A stretch of 64,000 nt of DNA. Source: Cotesia glomerata. Its lineage: Eukaryota; Arthropoda; Insecta; Hymenoptera; Braconidae. The notes beneath the pieces were generated by a model, which had not been told where the DNA came from, did no database searches, and saw nothing but the letters and a program-made list of their open reading frames with translations. Below, in pieces: positions 53,384 to 64,000 of this stretch. The DNA lies in contig NC_058161.1 of NCBI RefSeq assembly GCF_020080835.1, forward strand, positions 1,612,001 to 1,676,000, given 5' to 3'. Every line of letters begins with the position of its first letter. The first letter of the stretch is position 1. The position numbers and the translations under genes were made by a program.

Positions 53384-55607
53384 GTGGTCCAAAAAAAACA
53401 TTTTTATTTTTTTTTTTCAAGTGCTGCTGTTTCAAAAACTTCTCTAAGGTATAAAAAAAATTCTCTCCAAAGCGCAGCTTGATATCTCAATTGTTCATGA
53501 AGCTCAATGAATTTTTATTTTCCCATTTAAATAACACATCAAAAAATTTTATTTACGTTTTCATCCGGTAAAACTACGAAAAAATTTTTTTTTTGTATTT
53601 TTCGTCAATTATTCTTGTAGGAAATTTAATTCTCTATAAAAAAGTACTAAGGTAGTTTTTTCGTAATCCTAACAAGTAAAAAGTTATTAAGCTTTAAATA
53701 TTCGCAATAAAAGAAAATTTAATCAGATATGATTTTAGAATCCATGTTGTATCACATTTTCTGTTTTAAAGTATTTGATTAAGTCATTTATATTTTTTTC
53801 TTAAAAACATAGTATACAGTCTGATATCGGTCATTCAGTCTGGACCAGTGATAACAAATGACAATTCAATATATCGGTTTGTTTATTTGAACCACATGTT
53901 AAATGCACTGAAGGAGATTACCAGACTTTGTAAATACTCTAACCACTGCTTAAAAAAATTAAACTAGATAATTTACTTTTAGCACTCTCTTGCGGCCTAC
54001 ATGAAGATATATAGTAAATTAAATTTTTTGTTGACAATTAGTTTTTTACTTCAACCTAGCTGCATTTTAATAATTATGTCTTATAAGTCATATAAACTAA
54101 AATAAGAAATAACCAAAAAATTAAATCAGTCTCAAAGATTATATTGGTTGTATGTTTATTAGCAATTTTTTTATAGTCAAGCTTATTTACTTAAATATGT
54201 GATGACTCCTGAGATAAGGCAGTTTTCCGCACTAACTCTACTTGTTTATTTATCATTTTTTTCAATGATTAAATTTAAAAATAAAAGAATCAATTCACGA
54301 AGGACTTCTATTTACGTACTCCTGCAAAGTTTCGTGATTTTTCATTCGGTCAAAAAGCGTCCCAGCATCATGTTCAAAATTTAAATATTCACCTGTTCTA
54401 CCTGTCCTACATCTTCTTAAATAAAAAAATTAAATTCGGTATACATCCGGAAGTACTAGCTTGCTCTTGATTCAGATTCCGTAATGAAATTCAAGTTCAA
54501 TTTTAATAAATCACTGCTCATAGGAAAAAATATCCAAATTGTAATGAGAGAAATTATTCATCATTCACAGTTAATACTTCACCAAAAGACATGTGTTAAT
54601 TATATTAGAAACAGTCTAGTTTGATAAATTTTGAAATAAATACATGCAGTTACCGAAAAGTTTTCGAAAAGTTGCTTTGAAACTATCTTCGTTCAAATTT
54701 TTTTTGTGCAAGTATTTAAAGCTCAATAACTTTTTACTCGTTAAGATTACGAAGAAACTACCTCAGTACTTTTTTGTAGAGAATTAAATTTCCTACAAGA
54801 ATAATTGACGAAAAATACAAAAAAATTTTTTTTCGTATTATTGCTGGATAAAAACGTAAATAAAATTTTTTTACGTGTTATTTAAATGGGAAAATAAAAA
54901 TTCATTGAGCTTCATGAAGAATTGAGATATCAAGCTGCGCTTTGAAGGGAATTTTTTTTATACCTTAGAGAAGCTTTTAAGATGATAGGCAAAAAACTTT
55001 TTTTTTTTGGACCACTCTAATATATATGTATAAATGAAAAATATATCAAAAATGCATGTGGACACTCAAATGAAAGATCTTAATGAGTGTAACGTCGGAA
55101 TAAGCTTATATCTTCAAAAACTTCAATAATTAAGAAAGTACAGTGCAATTAAACATAACTAAAAATGGACTTGTAACTAGTGAAATATAGACATTTTTAA
55201 TAATATAAGCTCATCCCGATGTTACACTCATCAAGACTTTTCATTTGAGTACCCACATCAATTTTTCATATATTTATACATATAATATATATTATATATA
55301 TCTATATATGGAAAATATATCAAAAATGCATGTGGGTACTCAAATAAAAGCTCTTAATGAGTGTAACATCAGGATGAGCTTATATCTTTAAAATATATAT
55401 CATATATATATGTATATATGGAAAATATATCAAAAATGCTTGTGGGTACTCAAATGAAAGTTCTTGATGAGTGTAACGTCGGGATGAGTTTATATCTTTG
55501 AAAATTTCAATAGTTAAAAAATTACAGTATAATTTATCAAAAGTCATTATTTAATAAAACAAAATTTTATTTATTTTTAGTTTACAAATCACGGCAGTCA
55601 CGTAGTG
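52851..55607. repeat. Palindromic repeat family, right half with nested element
   Basis: Inner block ataagtatttaggctgcatt at about 52920, then palindromic units at 52985-53215, 53240-55130 (split by the element at 53382), 55195-55395 and a half unit at 55396-55520. It ends in cggcagtcacgtagtgactg at 55593. The opposite half is absent. Confidence 0.7.
53382..55017. mobile_element. 1.64-kb element with ~330-bp TIRs and TA duplication
   Basis: Starts gagtggtccaaaaaaaac and ends ttttttggaccactc; TA at 53380-53381 and 55018-55019. The arms match for about 330 bp (for example gcgcagcttgatatctcaat and aattattcttgtaggaaatt). The ~1-kb centre has no long ORF (best 61 codons at 54199). It is inserted in the AT core of a palindromic unit. 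Confidence 0.85.
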
Positions 55608-56572
55608 ACTGCAAGGTGGCGCGTTTCTATTGACTCGCTTTTTTCTTACTTTAAACTCATTAAAAATTATTTCACTTTTTTTTTTTTATTTTTTAAATTA
55701 TTAAAAATAAAAATTATTTTTAATTTTTTATTACTGAATAAATTATTCAAAAATTTTTTAAACATCAGATTACTAATAAAACATGTTGTTTTTTTGGGTG
55801 ATACAAGGAACATAAATGCAAAATTTAAAAAAAGAGTCAATAAGGGAACACGCGTATAGCATGAGAGTTGAAAGACGACGGGAAACACGCGAGGGCACGG
55901 CGTTGGTTTCCGCGAAACGTTTGGAAACATCCGGGGGTTGAGTGTGTAAGTAAAAAATAAAATAATGAAAATAAAAATATAAAAAGTTTAAGAAACGATA
56001 TGTTATATGTTGAGAGTCGTATCGCACGTTGGTTATCTTTTGCTGGTGAAAGCCTCAGGCAAACGGCTTCGTATTTTCGCAAATTGATTCCCAGAATTTG
56101 CCTTCCCCTCTTTACTCTTTAGAGTCCGAGTCTTTAGCCAAGTCTTATTACGCTGATAAGAAATGAACCTAACTTTGCTAATTAGAGCATAGTATTTTTC
56201 TTTTATTATTATTATTATATGCATTACATATATTATTTGTTGTACTTAATACCGATCGATATTTTTGCATCTAATGTGATCGAATTTATCGTTTTATCGT
56301 GCTAGTCAGCAGTATTTTAGCCACGTCGACTTGATTTATATAAACGCTAATTTAATTCCTGGGTTTTCCTTCCTACCGTCTACTGTTCGTTATATCATCG
56401 TCATTTTTAGACCAAATAGATGCATTATATACTGTATTTAAAGTTTAAGCAAATTGCGGTCAGTAAGTCGTTAAAATTTTATTTATTTCTAAGAATTATG
56501 GATAGTTTTTTCTTTTTAATTTTGGTCGAGTAAAAGTGTCGTTAAATTTTATGTTTTTTCATTTTGTTGCAG
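55608..56572. other. Intergenic or intron with GC-rich patch
   Basis: 55845-55945 is GC-rich (gagggcacggcgttggtttc) and is followed by GT|GTAAGT, so it could be an untranslated exon. A + strand frame MQNLKKESIREHAYSMRVER runs 41 codons to 55940. Overlapping reverse frames at 55667-56082 are mutually exclusive and not called. Confidence 0.3.
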
Positions 56573-56625
56573 AAAAATTTTATTGGAAGTTCATGAAGAA
56601 ATTCTTAGATGCAGAATGCTGTTCG
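56573..56625 (+). CDS. Candidate internal coding exon of the same unidentified gene
   Basis: 53 bp between a strong acceptor (TTTTGTTGCAG) and donor TTCG|GTAAGT. The frame continuing from 48103 reads KILLEVHEEILRCRMLFG, a plausible amphipathic helix; another frame has a stop. The following exon, needing phase 1, was not found with confidence. Confidence 0.45.
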
Positions 56626-58147
56626 GTAAGTGCTTATAATTTTTTTATCGCTTAAAATTGTTGGAATATTTTAAAATAGCAATTTTTTTATTCATAAAAA
56701 TTTAACATAAACATTTGATATTTTTTTTTTAATAAATTAAATTTCTTACATTGATAAAAAAATTTATTTGAGCCAAGAAAAAAATTTTAAATCATATAAA
56801 TAATTAAAAAAAATTCAATTGTTTAAAATTTTTTAATTTATAAAATTTTTATTGTCTCAATTTAATTTTATTCAGTAAAAAAATTAAAAAAAATTTTTTT
56901 TAATTTTACTCAGTTAAAAAATTCTTAAAAATAATTTTTTTAATTAAAAATTCAATTTTTTTTATCATTGTATAAAATAAAAAAAATATCCGAATAATTT
57001 ATTTATTATTAAAAAATATTCCAACAATTTATTTACTATTAAAATTTTAATTATTATTACATCTAAAATTTATGGAGATATTTTTGCCTCTCTTTATTTT
57101 AAAATGCAATTTTTTATTGAAAAAAAAAAAAAAAAAAATTACGAACAAAGTTGTGATATTATAATAATATATATTATAAATTTATAAAATATTATATAGC
57201 CGTACAATATGATTAAAGAGGATAATAATTTAATAACATTATTATGCTTAGAAATTGAATCGCGTAAAAATAACATCAGCAAGTTTTCTAGCAGCGAACT
57301 GTGACTCTCGGTATTAATCGCAATTAAAATGATTCAACGTATCAGGCATAAATATTCATCACTTTAGAATCAGCCATATCGAATGAATATATATTAAAAA
57401 AAAAAAAAAAAAAAAAACAAACATGTAACATGAAGCGTAGGCATATAAGTACACCAGATAGCGATCAGCTAGTTCCTCGGAAACGGGAAAACCCGTTTTC
57501 CGATACCACATCTGATTAATAAATAAATCTAATCTCGTTAATGCTCGGAACGTTGAAACGTAACTTCGTAACTTTACCCAGAATAACTTGGTCGTTTTTT
57601 GGGCAGTCTAAAATTTAGCCCGGGGACCGGCGAAAACAAGAAGAATAAATATTTCGGAGGGTTGTGCTGGTATATAATTACAGAGGGCAGAGCAGTGGCT
57701 AGACCCGGTCGGTATGCAGCAGCTCCGGTGCCTAAGGTGCTCTCAATCTCAAACTGAGCCTCAAAAACGGTCCGTCTTTGTCCCTAACATCGTCTTCTGG
57801 GGTATTCTCATTCGTATTCGCGCCCCGGGTCACCTCACCGGATTCCGTGTACTGTAAATGACGATAAGTCTTCAGTCCTTGGATCATTTTTTATTTACTA
57901 TGCTCTTGCTCGAGGTCCTGCCGAGATTCGAGGCCGGGTTCAGCCTCGGGTGGAGAAATAGTCCAAGATTATGTGCTGGGGCTTCAGATCTTGGAGATGT
58001 GGGTCAGTTTCTTCGGTAGCTTCTAATTACCAAATTCTTTGCACTGTATACAATTTTTCACTAGGATAAAAAATTTTATTTATATTATTGATGAATTTAA
58101 ATTCTTTATTTATTTTTATTGAATAAAAATAAAAAAACAATTGTTAC
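56626..58147. other. AT-rich intron-like DNA and a GC-rich island
   Basis: Up to 57570 AT-rich. 57590-58020 is GC-rich. After TTACAG at 57678-57683 a frame stays open for 57 codons (GMQQLRCLRCSQSQTEPQKR inside) to 57857, and TATATAA lies at 57671. This could be an exon or a promoter with 5' UTR. No domain is recognised. Confidence 0.3.
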
Positions 58148-58940
58148 TAGCAACCTTGCAGTCACTTATGAACTATAAATAAATAAAATTTTGCTTTATT
58201 AAATAATGAATTTTGTTAAATTGCACTGTATTTTTTTTAACTATTGACATTTTTAAAGATATAAGCTCATCCCGATGTTATACTCGTCAAGAGCTTTCAT
58301 TTGAGTACCCACATGTATTTTTGATATATTTTTCATATATACATATATATAATATATATATAAATATATGAAAAATTGATGTGGGTACTTGAATGAAAGG
58401 TCTTGATAAGTGTAACATTGGGATGAGCTTATATCTTTAAATATAAAAATGTCAATAGTTCTCAAGATACATAATTAAGAAATGACCTTGTATCTTGTGA
58501 ACTATTGACATTTTTAAAGATATAAGCTCATCCCGATGTTACACTCGTCAAGAGCTTTCATTTGAGTACCCACATGCATTTTTGATATATTTTTCATATA
58601 TACATATATATAATATATATAAATATATGAAAAATTGATGTGGGTACTCAAATGAAAGGTCTTGATGAGTTTAACATCGGAATAAGCTTATATCTTTAAA
58701 AATGTCAATAGTTCATGAGATATAAGGTCATTTCTTAATTATGTATCTAGAGATAAAGCATTTTCGAATGCAGCCTAAATACTTATCATCATAAATTGAC
58801 TATTGGTGAGAATGATATGAAACCATGGAAAGGCACAACTCCAGGTTGAGACTTTTCCAACGATACCAAATTTCACCATAGAAACCCATTTTATCATATA
58901 AATACACTGGCCATTAAATTTAGCTTATTCTCTTAATAAT
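58148..58940. repeat. Palindromic repeat family, left half
   Basis: Outer end actagcaaccttgcagtcac, then two palindromic units (58245-58460, 58500-58720) and the inner block ctctagagata.. to ttctcttaataatatagatc at 58940. The other half is missing. Confidence 0.75.
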
Positions 58941-60148
58941 ATAGATCAGTTCAAAAATTTTTAATATTTTCAAAAAAGTGCATCAATATTTTTTATAAAT
59001 TTATACAAGTATAATTTTTTTATAAATTTTCTCTATAATAATTTATTAGTTAAAAAATTTTTAAAATTGCCATTATAAAAAATTAATTTCATTTTAAGTA
59101 ATTGATTTTATTTAATTAAATACAATATTAATTTTGATAATTTATTATTTTAATTTTTAACGTCAGGATTTATCAAATTTTAGAAAAATATAATTAATAT
59201 TTACAAAATTAAGCTTGAGATAAATTTTTTAAAGTATTATTCAATAATTTAGCATATAAAACTTGAATCAAGGAATAGTTTGAGCGTAATGCTAAGGAGT
59301 AATTATCAATGGAGCGATGAAAGACAATGATGACCCTTGAGATATCTCACCAACTTAAAATTCTTCTCATACTTGTAATATTTATACATTCATAAAACAG
59401 AAACCCAAGAATTCTTGACTCCTGTGCTGGTTCTTCATGTCAGCGTTGGTGGTACTGAGCACTGGGTACTTGTACAATGTACCTTCATGTATGATATATT
59501 TTTGCTAAGCAGAGTCTTTACATATTTATGACGTACGGAGAATACATCGCGTGTAAACTCGCAAACGCCTATTTCATCCTGTCTTTGCAATATAATACTC
59601 CGCTCTGTATGAATGTACATATTACTTTGTACGGGTTATATATATCTAGTTTGATTTAGCCACCGACCAACTTTGAGTCGACTTATGCATGCATATATCA
59701 CACTCACGCATTTCCGGAGTAACGGTACTTTTCTTTCTTGTGAATTTTGCTTGACATCTTTTTGAACTGATGGAAAATTAACAAGAGATTTATTATTTAT
59801 CATCTTCTTTACCCGGATGAAAGAAAATACACAAGTAATACTAATCATTTTACGTCTTAACTAGCCTAATTTTCAATATAATCATAAATAGTACTTTGTA
59901 AAATGAGATTAATGACTATTTTTCTGGTAATTATTACCAAGAAACATTGTAACTAACTAAAGAATAAATCTCACCATAATATACAGGAATTAAAGCTATC
60001 TAGAATGCTACTCAGTCCCATCTTACATAAATTTCATCATGAATAAATGAGCTGCATAACCATTAAATATTTATAATTACAGAATATTGGGTATTAAAAG
60101 TGAAACCAGCATAAAAGTCACCAATTACATTCAAATAAATATTTCAAT
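58941..60148. other. AT-rich gap
   Basis: No gene recognised. Reverse frames of 61-70 codons at 59435-59848 lack domains and splice context. Confidence 0.4.
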
Positions 60149-60504
60149 AACATATTTTGAAAATTGCAGAGGAAAAAATGATTTAATAATGTGTTTTGAA
60201 AAACGCCTGATTTAAATGCTCTTGAATTTTTATTCCGAAAATTTACAAAAAATTCTTAATTTCATTTAGTTTGCTTTCATTTAATAATAAACCTTATTAT
60301 TCTTCCAACTTTTTATTCCCAAGCTGAAATAGCTTTTAACAAAATTAATAGTTAGCTTTTTTATAAAAATAAAAAAAATGTTTATTACGTTTTAATTAAA
60401 TAAGTTTATGATTTTATTTTCAGTTATTTTTTTTTCAAAATTTGTTCATTGTACAGTATAGAGTAAATTTATTTATTTATTAATATACAATCTTACTAAT
60501 TGAA

Positions 60505-60687
60505 TTATAAATATATGGAAGATAATGAATTAGAGGATGTAGAACAGAGATCAGTTGGATTGTTACAGTATTCTTCTGAATGTAACATGCTAATAATTAC
60601 AATGTATTTGTAACCGAGGTCGGTATTTACAATCGGGAAAATTACTCTGCCAAGTGTCTCTTGTCGCTGAAAAATCCTCGGTACCAT
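60505..60687 (-). CDS. Hypothetical 60-aa ORF, copy 1
   Basis: MVPRIFQRQETLGRVIFPIV, then NTDLGYKYIVI and a Cys-bearing tail (SEEYCNNPTDLCSTSS). ATG follows directly after ATGTTAG, a possible acceptor, so it may be an exon. The IVNTD..C(x6)C spacing vaguely recalls Spaetzle-type cystine-knot ligands, but the knot is not complete and this may be chance. Confidence 0.25.
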   Translation of the reverse strand: MVPRIFQRQETLGRVIFPIVNTDLGYKYIVIISMLHSEEYCNNPTDLCSTSSNSLSSIYL

Positions 60688-61309
60688 CTAACATAGTAAT
60701 AACTATTATTTTTCATTGGAAAAATAACTATTCTCTTCTCTACATATTGTTACACCTCCATCTCAAAACAGTGACGGCCCCGATGTCATTATTTCTGCAA
60801 ATATCTCTCAATATTTCTTTTTAAACTAACTACAATTCTATTTTTGTTTATTATTACCGACAATTTAGATAATTAATGCCACTTTCCACAATATTGTAGT
60901 AAATTTGAGAACAATCAATTCTTGCTAATCAATAAATAATTCAAAATTTCTAATAACATATTTTGAAAATTGCATTGAAAAAAATGATTTGATAATGTGT
61001 TTTTAAAAACGCCTGATTTAAATGCTCTTGAATTTTTATTCCGAAAATTTACAAAAAATTCTTAATTTCATTTAGTTTGCTTTCATTTAATAATAAACCT
61101 TATTATTCTTCCAACTTTTTATTCCCAAGCTGAAATAGCTTTTAACAAAGTTAATAATTAGCTTTTTTATAAAAATAAAAAAAATGCTTATTACGTTTTG
61201 ATTAAATAAGTTTATGATTTTATTTTCAGTTTTTTTTTTTCAAAATTTGTTTATTTTACATTATACAGTAAATTTATTTATTTATTAATGTACAACCTTA
61301 CTAATTGAA

Positions 61310-61492
61310 TTATAAATACATAGAAGATAATGAATTAGAGGATGTAGAACAGAGATCAGTTGGATTGTTACAGTATTCTTCTGAATGTACCACGCCAATA
61401 ATTACAATGTATTTGTAACCGAGGTCGGTATTTACAATTGGGAAAATTACTCTGCCAAGTGTCTTTTGTCGCTGAAAAATCCTCGGTACCAT
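61310..61492 (-). CDS. Hypothetical 60-aa ORF, copy 2
   Basis: Same length as copy 1 with about five residue changes (QRQKTLGRV; IIGVVHSEEY; SSMYL). Conservation follows from the recent duplication and does not itself prove coding function. Confidence 0.25.
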   Translation of the reverse strand: MVPRIFQRQKTLGRVIFPIVNTDLGYKYIVIIGVVHSEEYCNNPTDLCSTSSNSLSSMYL

Positions 61493-61568
61493 CTAACATA
61501 GTAATAACTACCATTTTTCATTGGAAAAATAACTATTCTCTTCTCTACATATTGTTCCAATTTAAAAG

Positions 61569-61786
61569 AAAATTTTATTCTATGAACTAAATCCAAGATA
61601 TGAGTATGCATATGAGGATGCAATCGGCTCCGCCCCTATCAGACCTGCCATTGCTCGAGCATTCGGACTTAGAGATCTCAGTTTGAAAGCCAAGGATGTT
61701 GATGATCACGGTCCTCCCGGGCGCGGTCTTCTAAGTGGGGATCCTAAATTACCACAATTTTGCACTTTTTATCCTCAGCCTCTCCG
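61569..61786 (+). CDS. Candidate coding exon
   Basis: Open for 72 codons without ATG, from AAAAG|AAA to a good donor CCG|GTAAGC at 61786/61787. It reads YELNPRYEYAYEDAIGSAPI, RPAIARAFGLRDLSLKAKDV and LPQFCTFYPQPLR. GC content is well above its surroundings. Its phase does not join directly to the exon at 56573, so another exon would be needed. Product unknown. Confidence 0.35.
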
Positions 61787-62655
61787 GTAAGCGAAAGCAA
61801 CCGAGCGAGAGTAAAACAACAAAAAAACATTTTTAAAATTGAGGGATTATTTTTGGTGGAAACGCAACAATTTTATCCGTTGTTATATGTGAGATCAGTT
61901 GGTGTCTACTGTTGCCAGGAGTTACACCTGTTTTAGCTTGCTAGCTTCCCATAAGTTTCTCCTGAATTTTCCTTCTGAAATTAGCATTCTTCGATTGTGT
62001 GAATTTTTTTGGTGTCGCTTCGTGAATTTTTCAAGGAATAATTAACAGATATTTTATATTTATTGTGTCTCTCCATTTTCTATCAAAAAAACTCCCGGCT
62101 CTCATTTCAAAACATTATTACTTAATCTTTATTAATTACTTAAGATTATTACTTAATCTTTAATCTAAAAATAAATTTGTAAAAAAAAACATCAAATTTT
62201 TTCCGTAAATCAATGAAAAATGCAACAATACAAAAAACATTTACAAATTTTGCAATTACTGTGTTTTTTAACCTAATAGTCATTTCGTGTATTTATTGTT
62301 ACAGTTCAATTATGTAATACTGGAATTAACAGACATTTTATTACCTTTACAATTTTTTTTTAATCACAAATTATCATGCAAAAAATTTAGAAAAAAATTT
62401 CACGTGTCAAAATTATGAATACAAATTTTTAGCATTTAAATGAAGCAAAAAAATTGTTAGAACGTCTGTTAATTTTTATCATTTCATCTCTCCAATTAAA
62501 AAATTTTTTTATTTGTAATTTTTCTTGATAAAATATTTGTTCCAAAAATTTTTCTTTTAATATATTGAATTTTTATAAATTTAGTGTAAATTTTTTCCAA
62601 AAATCCAAAAAAATACTGTGTTTTTCAACGAACTATCCAAGTTATTATAAGGTTA
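61787..62655. other. Intron-like AT-rich region
   Basis: Downstream of the candidate donor. No further exon or element recognised. Confidence 0.4.
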
Positions 62656-62754
62656 CTATTCAAGAGCAGTAGCTCTGTATTTTCTTAGTTTATTCAGTGT
62701 ATCTTGGTCATCTGGTTGGTCATGTCTCGGTCTTCCTTCGAATGCTCGAGGCAT
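62656..62754 (-). CDS. Hypothetical 32-aa ORF
   Basis: MPRAFEGRPRHDQPDDQDTL followed by a basic end. It is preceded by TTTTAGCAG, a possible acceptor 20 bases before ATG. Composition looks protein-like but it is too short to judge. It may be a chance frame in GC-richer DNA. Confidence 0.2.
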   Translation of the reverse strand: MPRAFEGRPRHDQPDDQDTLNKLRKYRATALE

Positions 62755-64000
62755 CAGTTACGAGTTTTCTGCTAAAAGATTAATACACTGCAACTTAAAA
62801 TTATTCATCTTTTTCCACGTTTGTTATTATCATCATCATCATCATTAAAAAAGGTCATTTGTATGCATCGGATGTTTGATGTTGCTTCTTGGAAGCAGTA
62901 ATCTTAGATAACCTCTATTTATTTTAGCAACCCGGCAATTTTATTTATTTCTTTACCAACAAAGAAAATCTTCCTAGAAAATTTCCCCATTTTTTATTGG
63001 TGACTCGAGGATTCGTTCTCCTAGAAGGGATGATGGCCAGCTGAAATATATTTCAGAAGAGCAACAACGCCTGAGGAGAGGCCTTAAGGATCCTGGTGTT
63101 TAAAAACGACTTGGTCCATAAAAACGTCGAAAAATTCGAGTGAAAAAAATAAAGAATAAGAATAAGAAAAGGGAATGCTCCGTCGGTTGGTCGGTCGGTG
63201 GGCGCAGCATCAGCTCGGTTATTGATGCCAGAAGGATCTATCGCTCCCGGGCTTGGTGCATGGAGATCTGGAGAATACCACTTGATATGAGCACACATGC
63301 AAGCTTTAAGAGCAAGACACGGACGAGGATGAGGATGTAGAAGTTGGATGTTGGATGTTGGATGTTGGATGGTGGATGCTGAATGTTGAATGTCCAGACT
63401 CTCGGCTTACATACCGCAATAAAAGTGCTCTGCAAGGCCAGAAGAGGACGGAGGTAAATAACGGTGGAGTGGGCGTGGTTGGCGCGGATATGCGGTGCCC
63501 TCAAAAGCTTGATCTTCCCTCGAGGGATACGATGCGAGGGGCCATGCTGATGCCGAGCTAGGGCCATAACCAGAACGAGAATACTTGGAGAAGAAGAGCT
63601 GATGATCAAGAAGAGGCACAGGCAAAAAGGGCAACCCTGGAGGTAAAGGTGAATAATCCCGCTTACGATGGCTCCACGAAACTGGGAGCAACAGAGATAA
63701 GATCCTCCTAGTTATCACACGGACTCCTGGTTTCTCTGGATCACCACACCTCCTTCAATTATCAACCTTTTTAAAATACTAATCGAGTTGATTTGTTGAT
63801 TATTCCGGGCATCAATTACTTTAATAAGCTTGTTTAATTTTTATCATCATCATTATCATCATCATCATCATCATCAGGTGTTTGCTCACCGTTCAGTCTT
63901 TTTGTTACTAAGTTGTTTCAAGGCTCTTTGTTATTGGTGTCAAACAATTTATTTTAGGTCTATTGCTTTACTATCAAAATATTTTCTAAGAGATAGGAGA
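62755..64000. other. GC-rich island with simple repeats
   Basis: 63000-63720 is GC-rich with overlapping open frames on both strands, none with a recognisable domain. (GTTGGAT)n at 63344-63375 and (ATC)n at 62830-62850 and 63842-63877. Possibly a promoter/5' UTR or regulatory island of a large gene extending past the window. Confidence 0.35.

Larger units (their letters stand above)
60149..61556. repeat. 602-bp direct duplication with 204-bp spacer
   Basis: 60149-60750 recurs at 60955-61556, about 95% identical by eye. Both start aacatattttgaaaattgca and end ttctctacatattgtt. Each carries the same 60-codon reverse-strand frame. The second copy abuts a candidate exon at 61569. Confidence 0.9.

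Noticed and set aside
55667..56082. Three overlapping reverse-strand open frames of 81-87 codons
   Set aside because: They overlap each other in different frames, are low complexity, and show no domain or splice support.
60505..60687. Spaetzle-like cystine-knot exon
   Set aside because: Only the IVN and C-x6-C spacing fits; the remaining knot cysteines and the usual N-to-C distance do not.
63053..63718. Open frames of 66-123 codons on both strands
   Set aside because: GC-rich simple-repeat-bearing DNA gives mutually overlapping frames; no recognisable domain.

Overview
The window is AT-rich eukaryotic DNA of insect type. It holds intron-split genes with GT-AG splice sites, an elongator tRNA-Met gene, many foldback/MITE-like repeats, one env-bearing Ty3/Gypsy-type LTR retroelement and a non-LTR retrotransposon fragment. 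The intronless ankyrin genes with a PRANC-like tail suggest a parasitoid wasp (Hymenoptera), but that placement is inference.

Layout. 0.2-5.3 kb (+): last three exons of an ANTP/NK-like homeobox gene, with a tRNA-Met gene and several MITEs in its introns. 5.5-5.85 kb (-): relic of the last two Cyclin H exons. 5.9-14 kb: repeat-rich island with a truncated ankyrin gene (7.56 kb, +) and an intact 585-codon ankyrin gene (10.3-12.0 kb, +). This island is bounded by ~620-bp direct repeats (5270-5890 and 14052-14674). 14.3-29.9 kb (-): complete six-exon Cyclin H gene (326 aa). Its second intron carries an 11.85-kb LTR retroelement (16008-27859) in antisense orientation, with 1.59-kb LTRs, ATTG target duplications, gag, pol and env. 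31.5 kb and 35.7-37.4 kb (-): a second truncated and a second intact ankyrin gene, so paralogous 585-aa genes flank Cyclin H in opposite orientation. 39.5 kb: zinc-binding ORF fragment. 41.8-43 kb: foldback element with a tRNA-like core. 44.3-45.5 kb (-): 5'-truncated non-LTR retrotransposon. 46.4-59 kb: palindromic repeat units, many in tandem, with a 1.6-kb TA-flanked foldback element nested in one. 48-63.7 kb also contains a few exon-like islands of an unidentified gene or genes, plus a 600-bp direct duplication.

Working picture. Homeobox and Cyclin H were probably convergent neighbours. A rearrangement then placed ankyrin genes and nested transposons between them and left the Cyclin H 3' relic behind. 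Retroelement LTRs differ only by homopolymer indels, so the insertion is very young. All six non-programmed reading-frame breaks in its genes have the same sense, which raises the possibility of assembly errors rather than decay. Its env resembles chuvirus-type glycoproteins more than baculovirus F. Everything here was read by eye; no database search was run.
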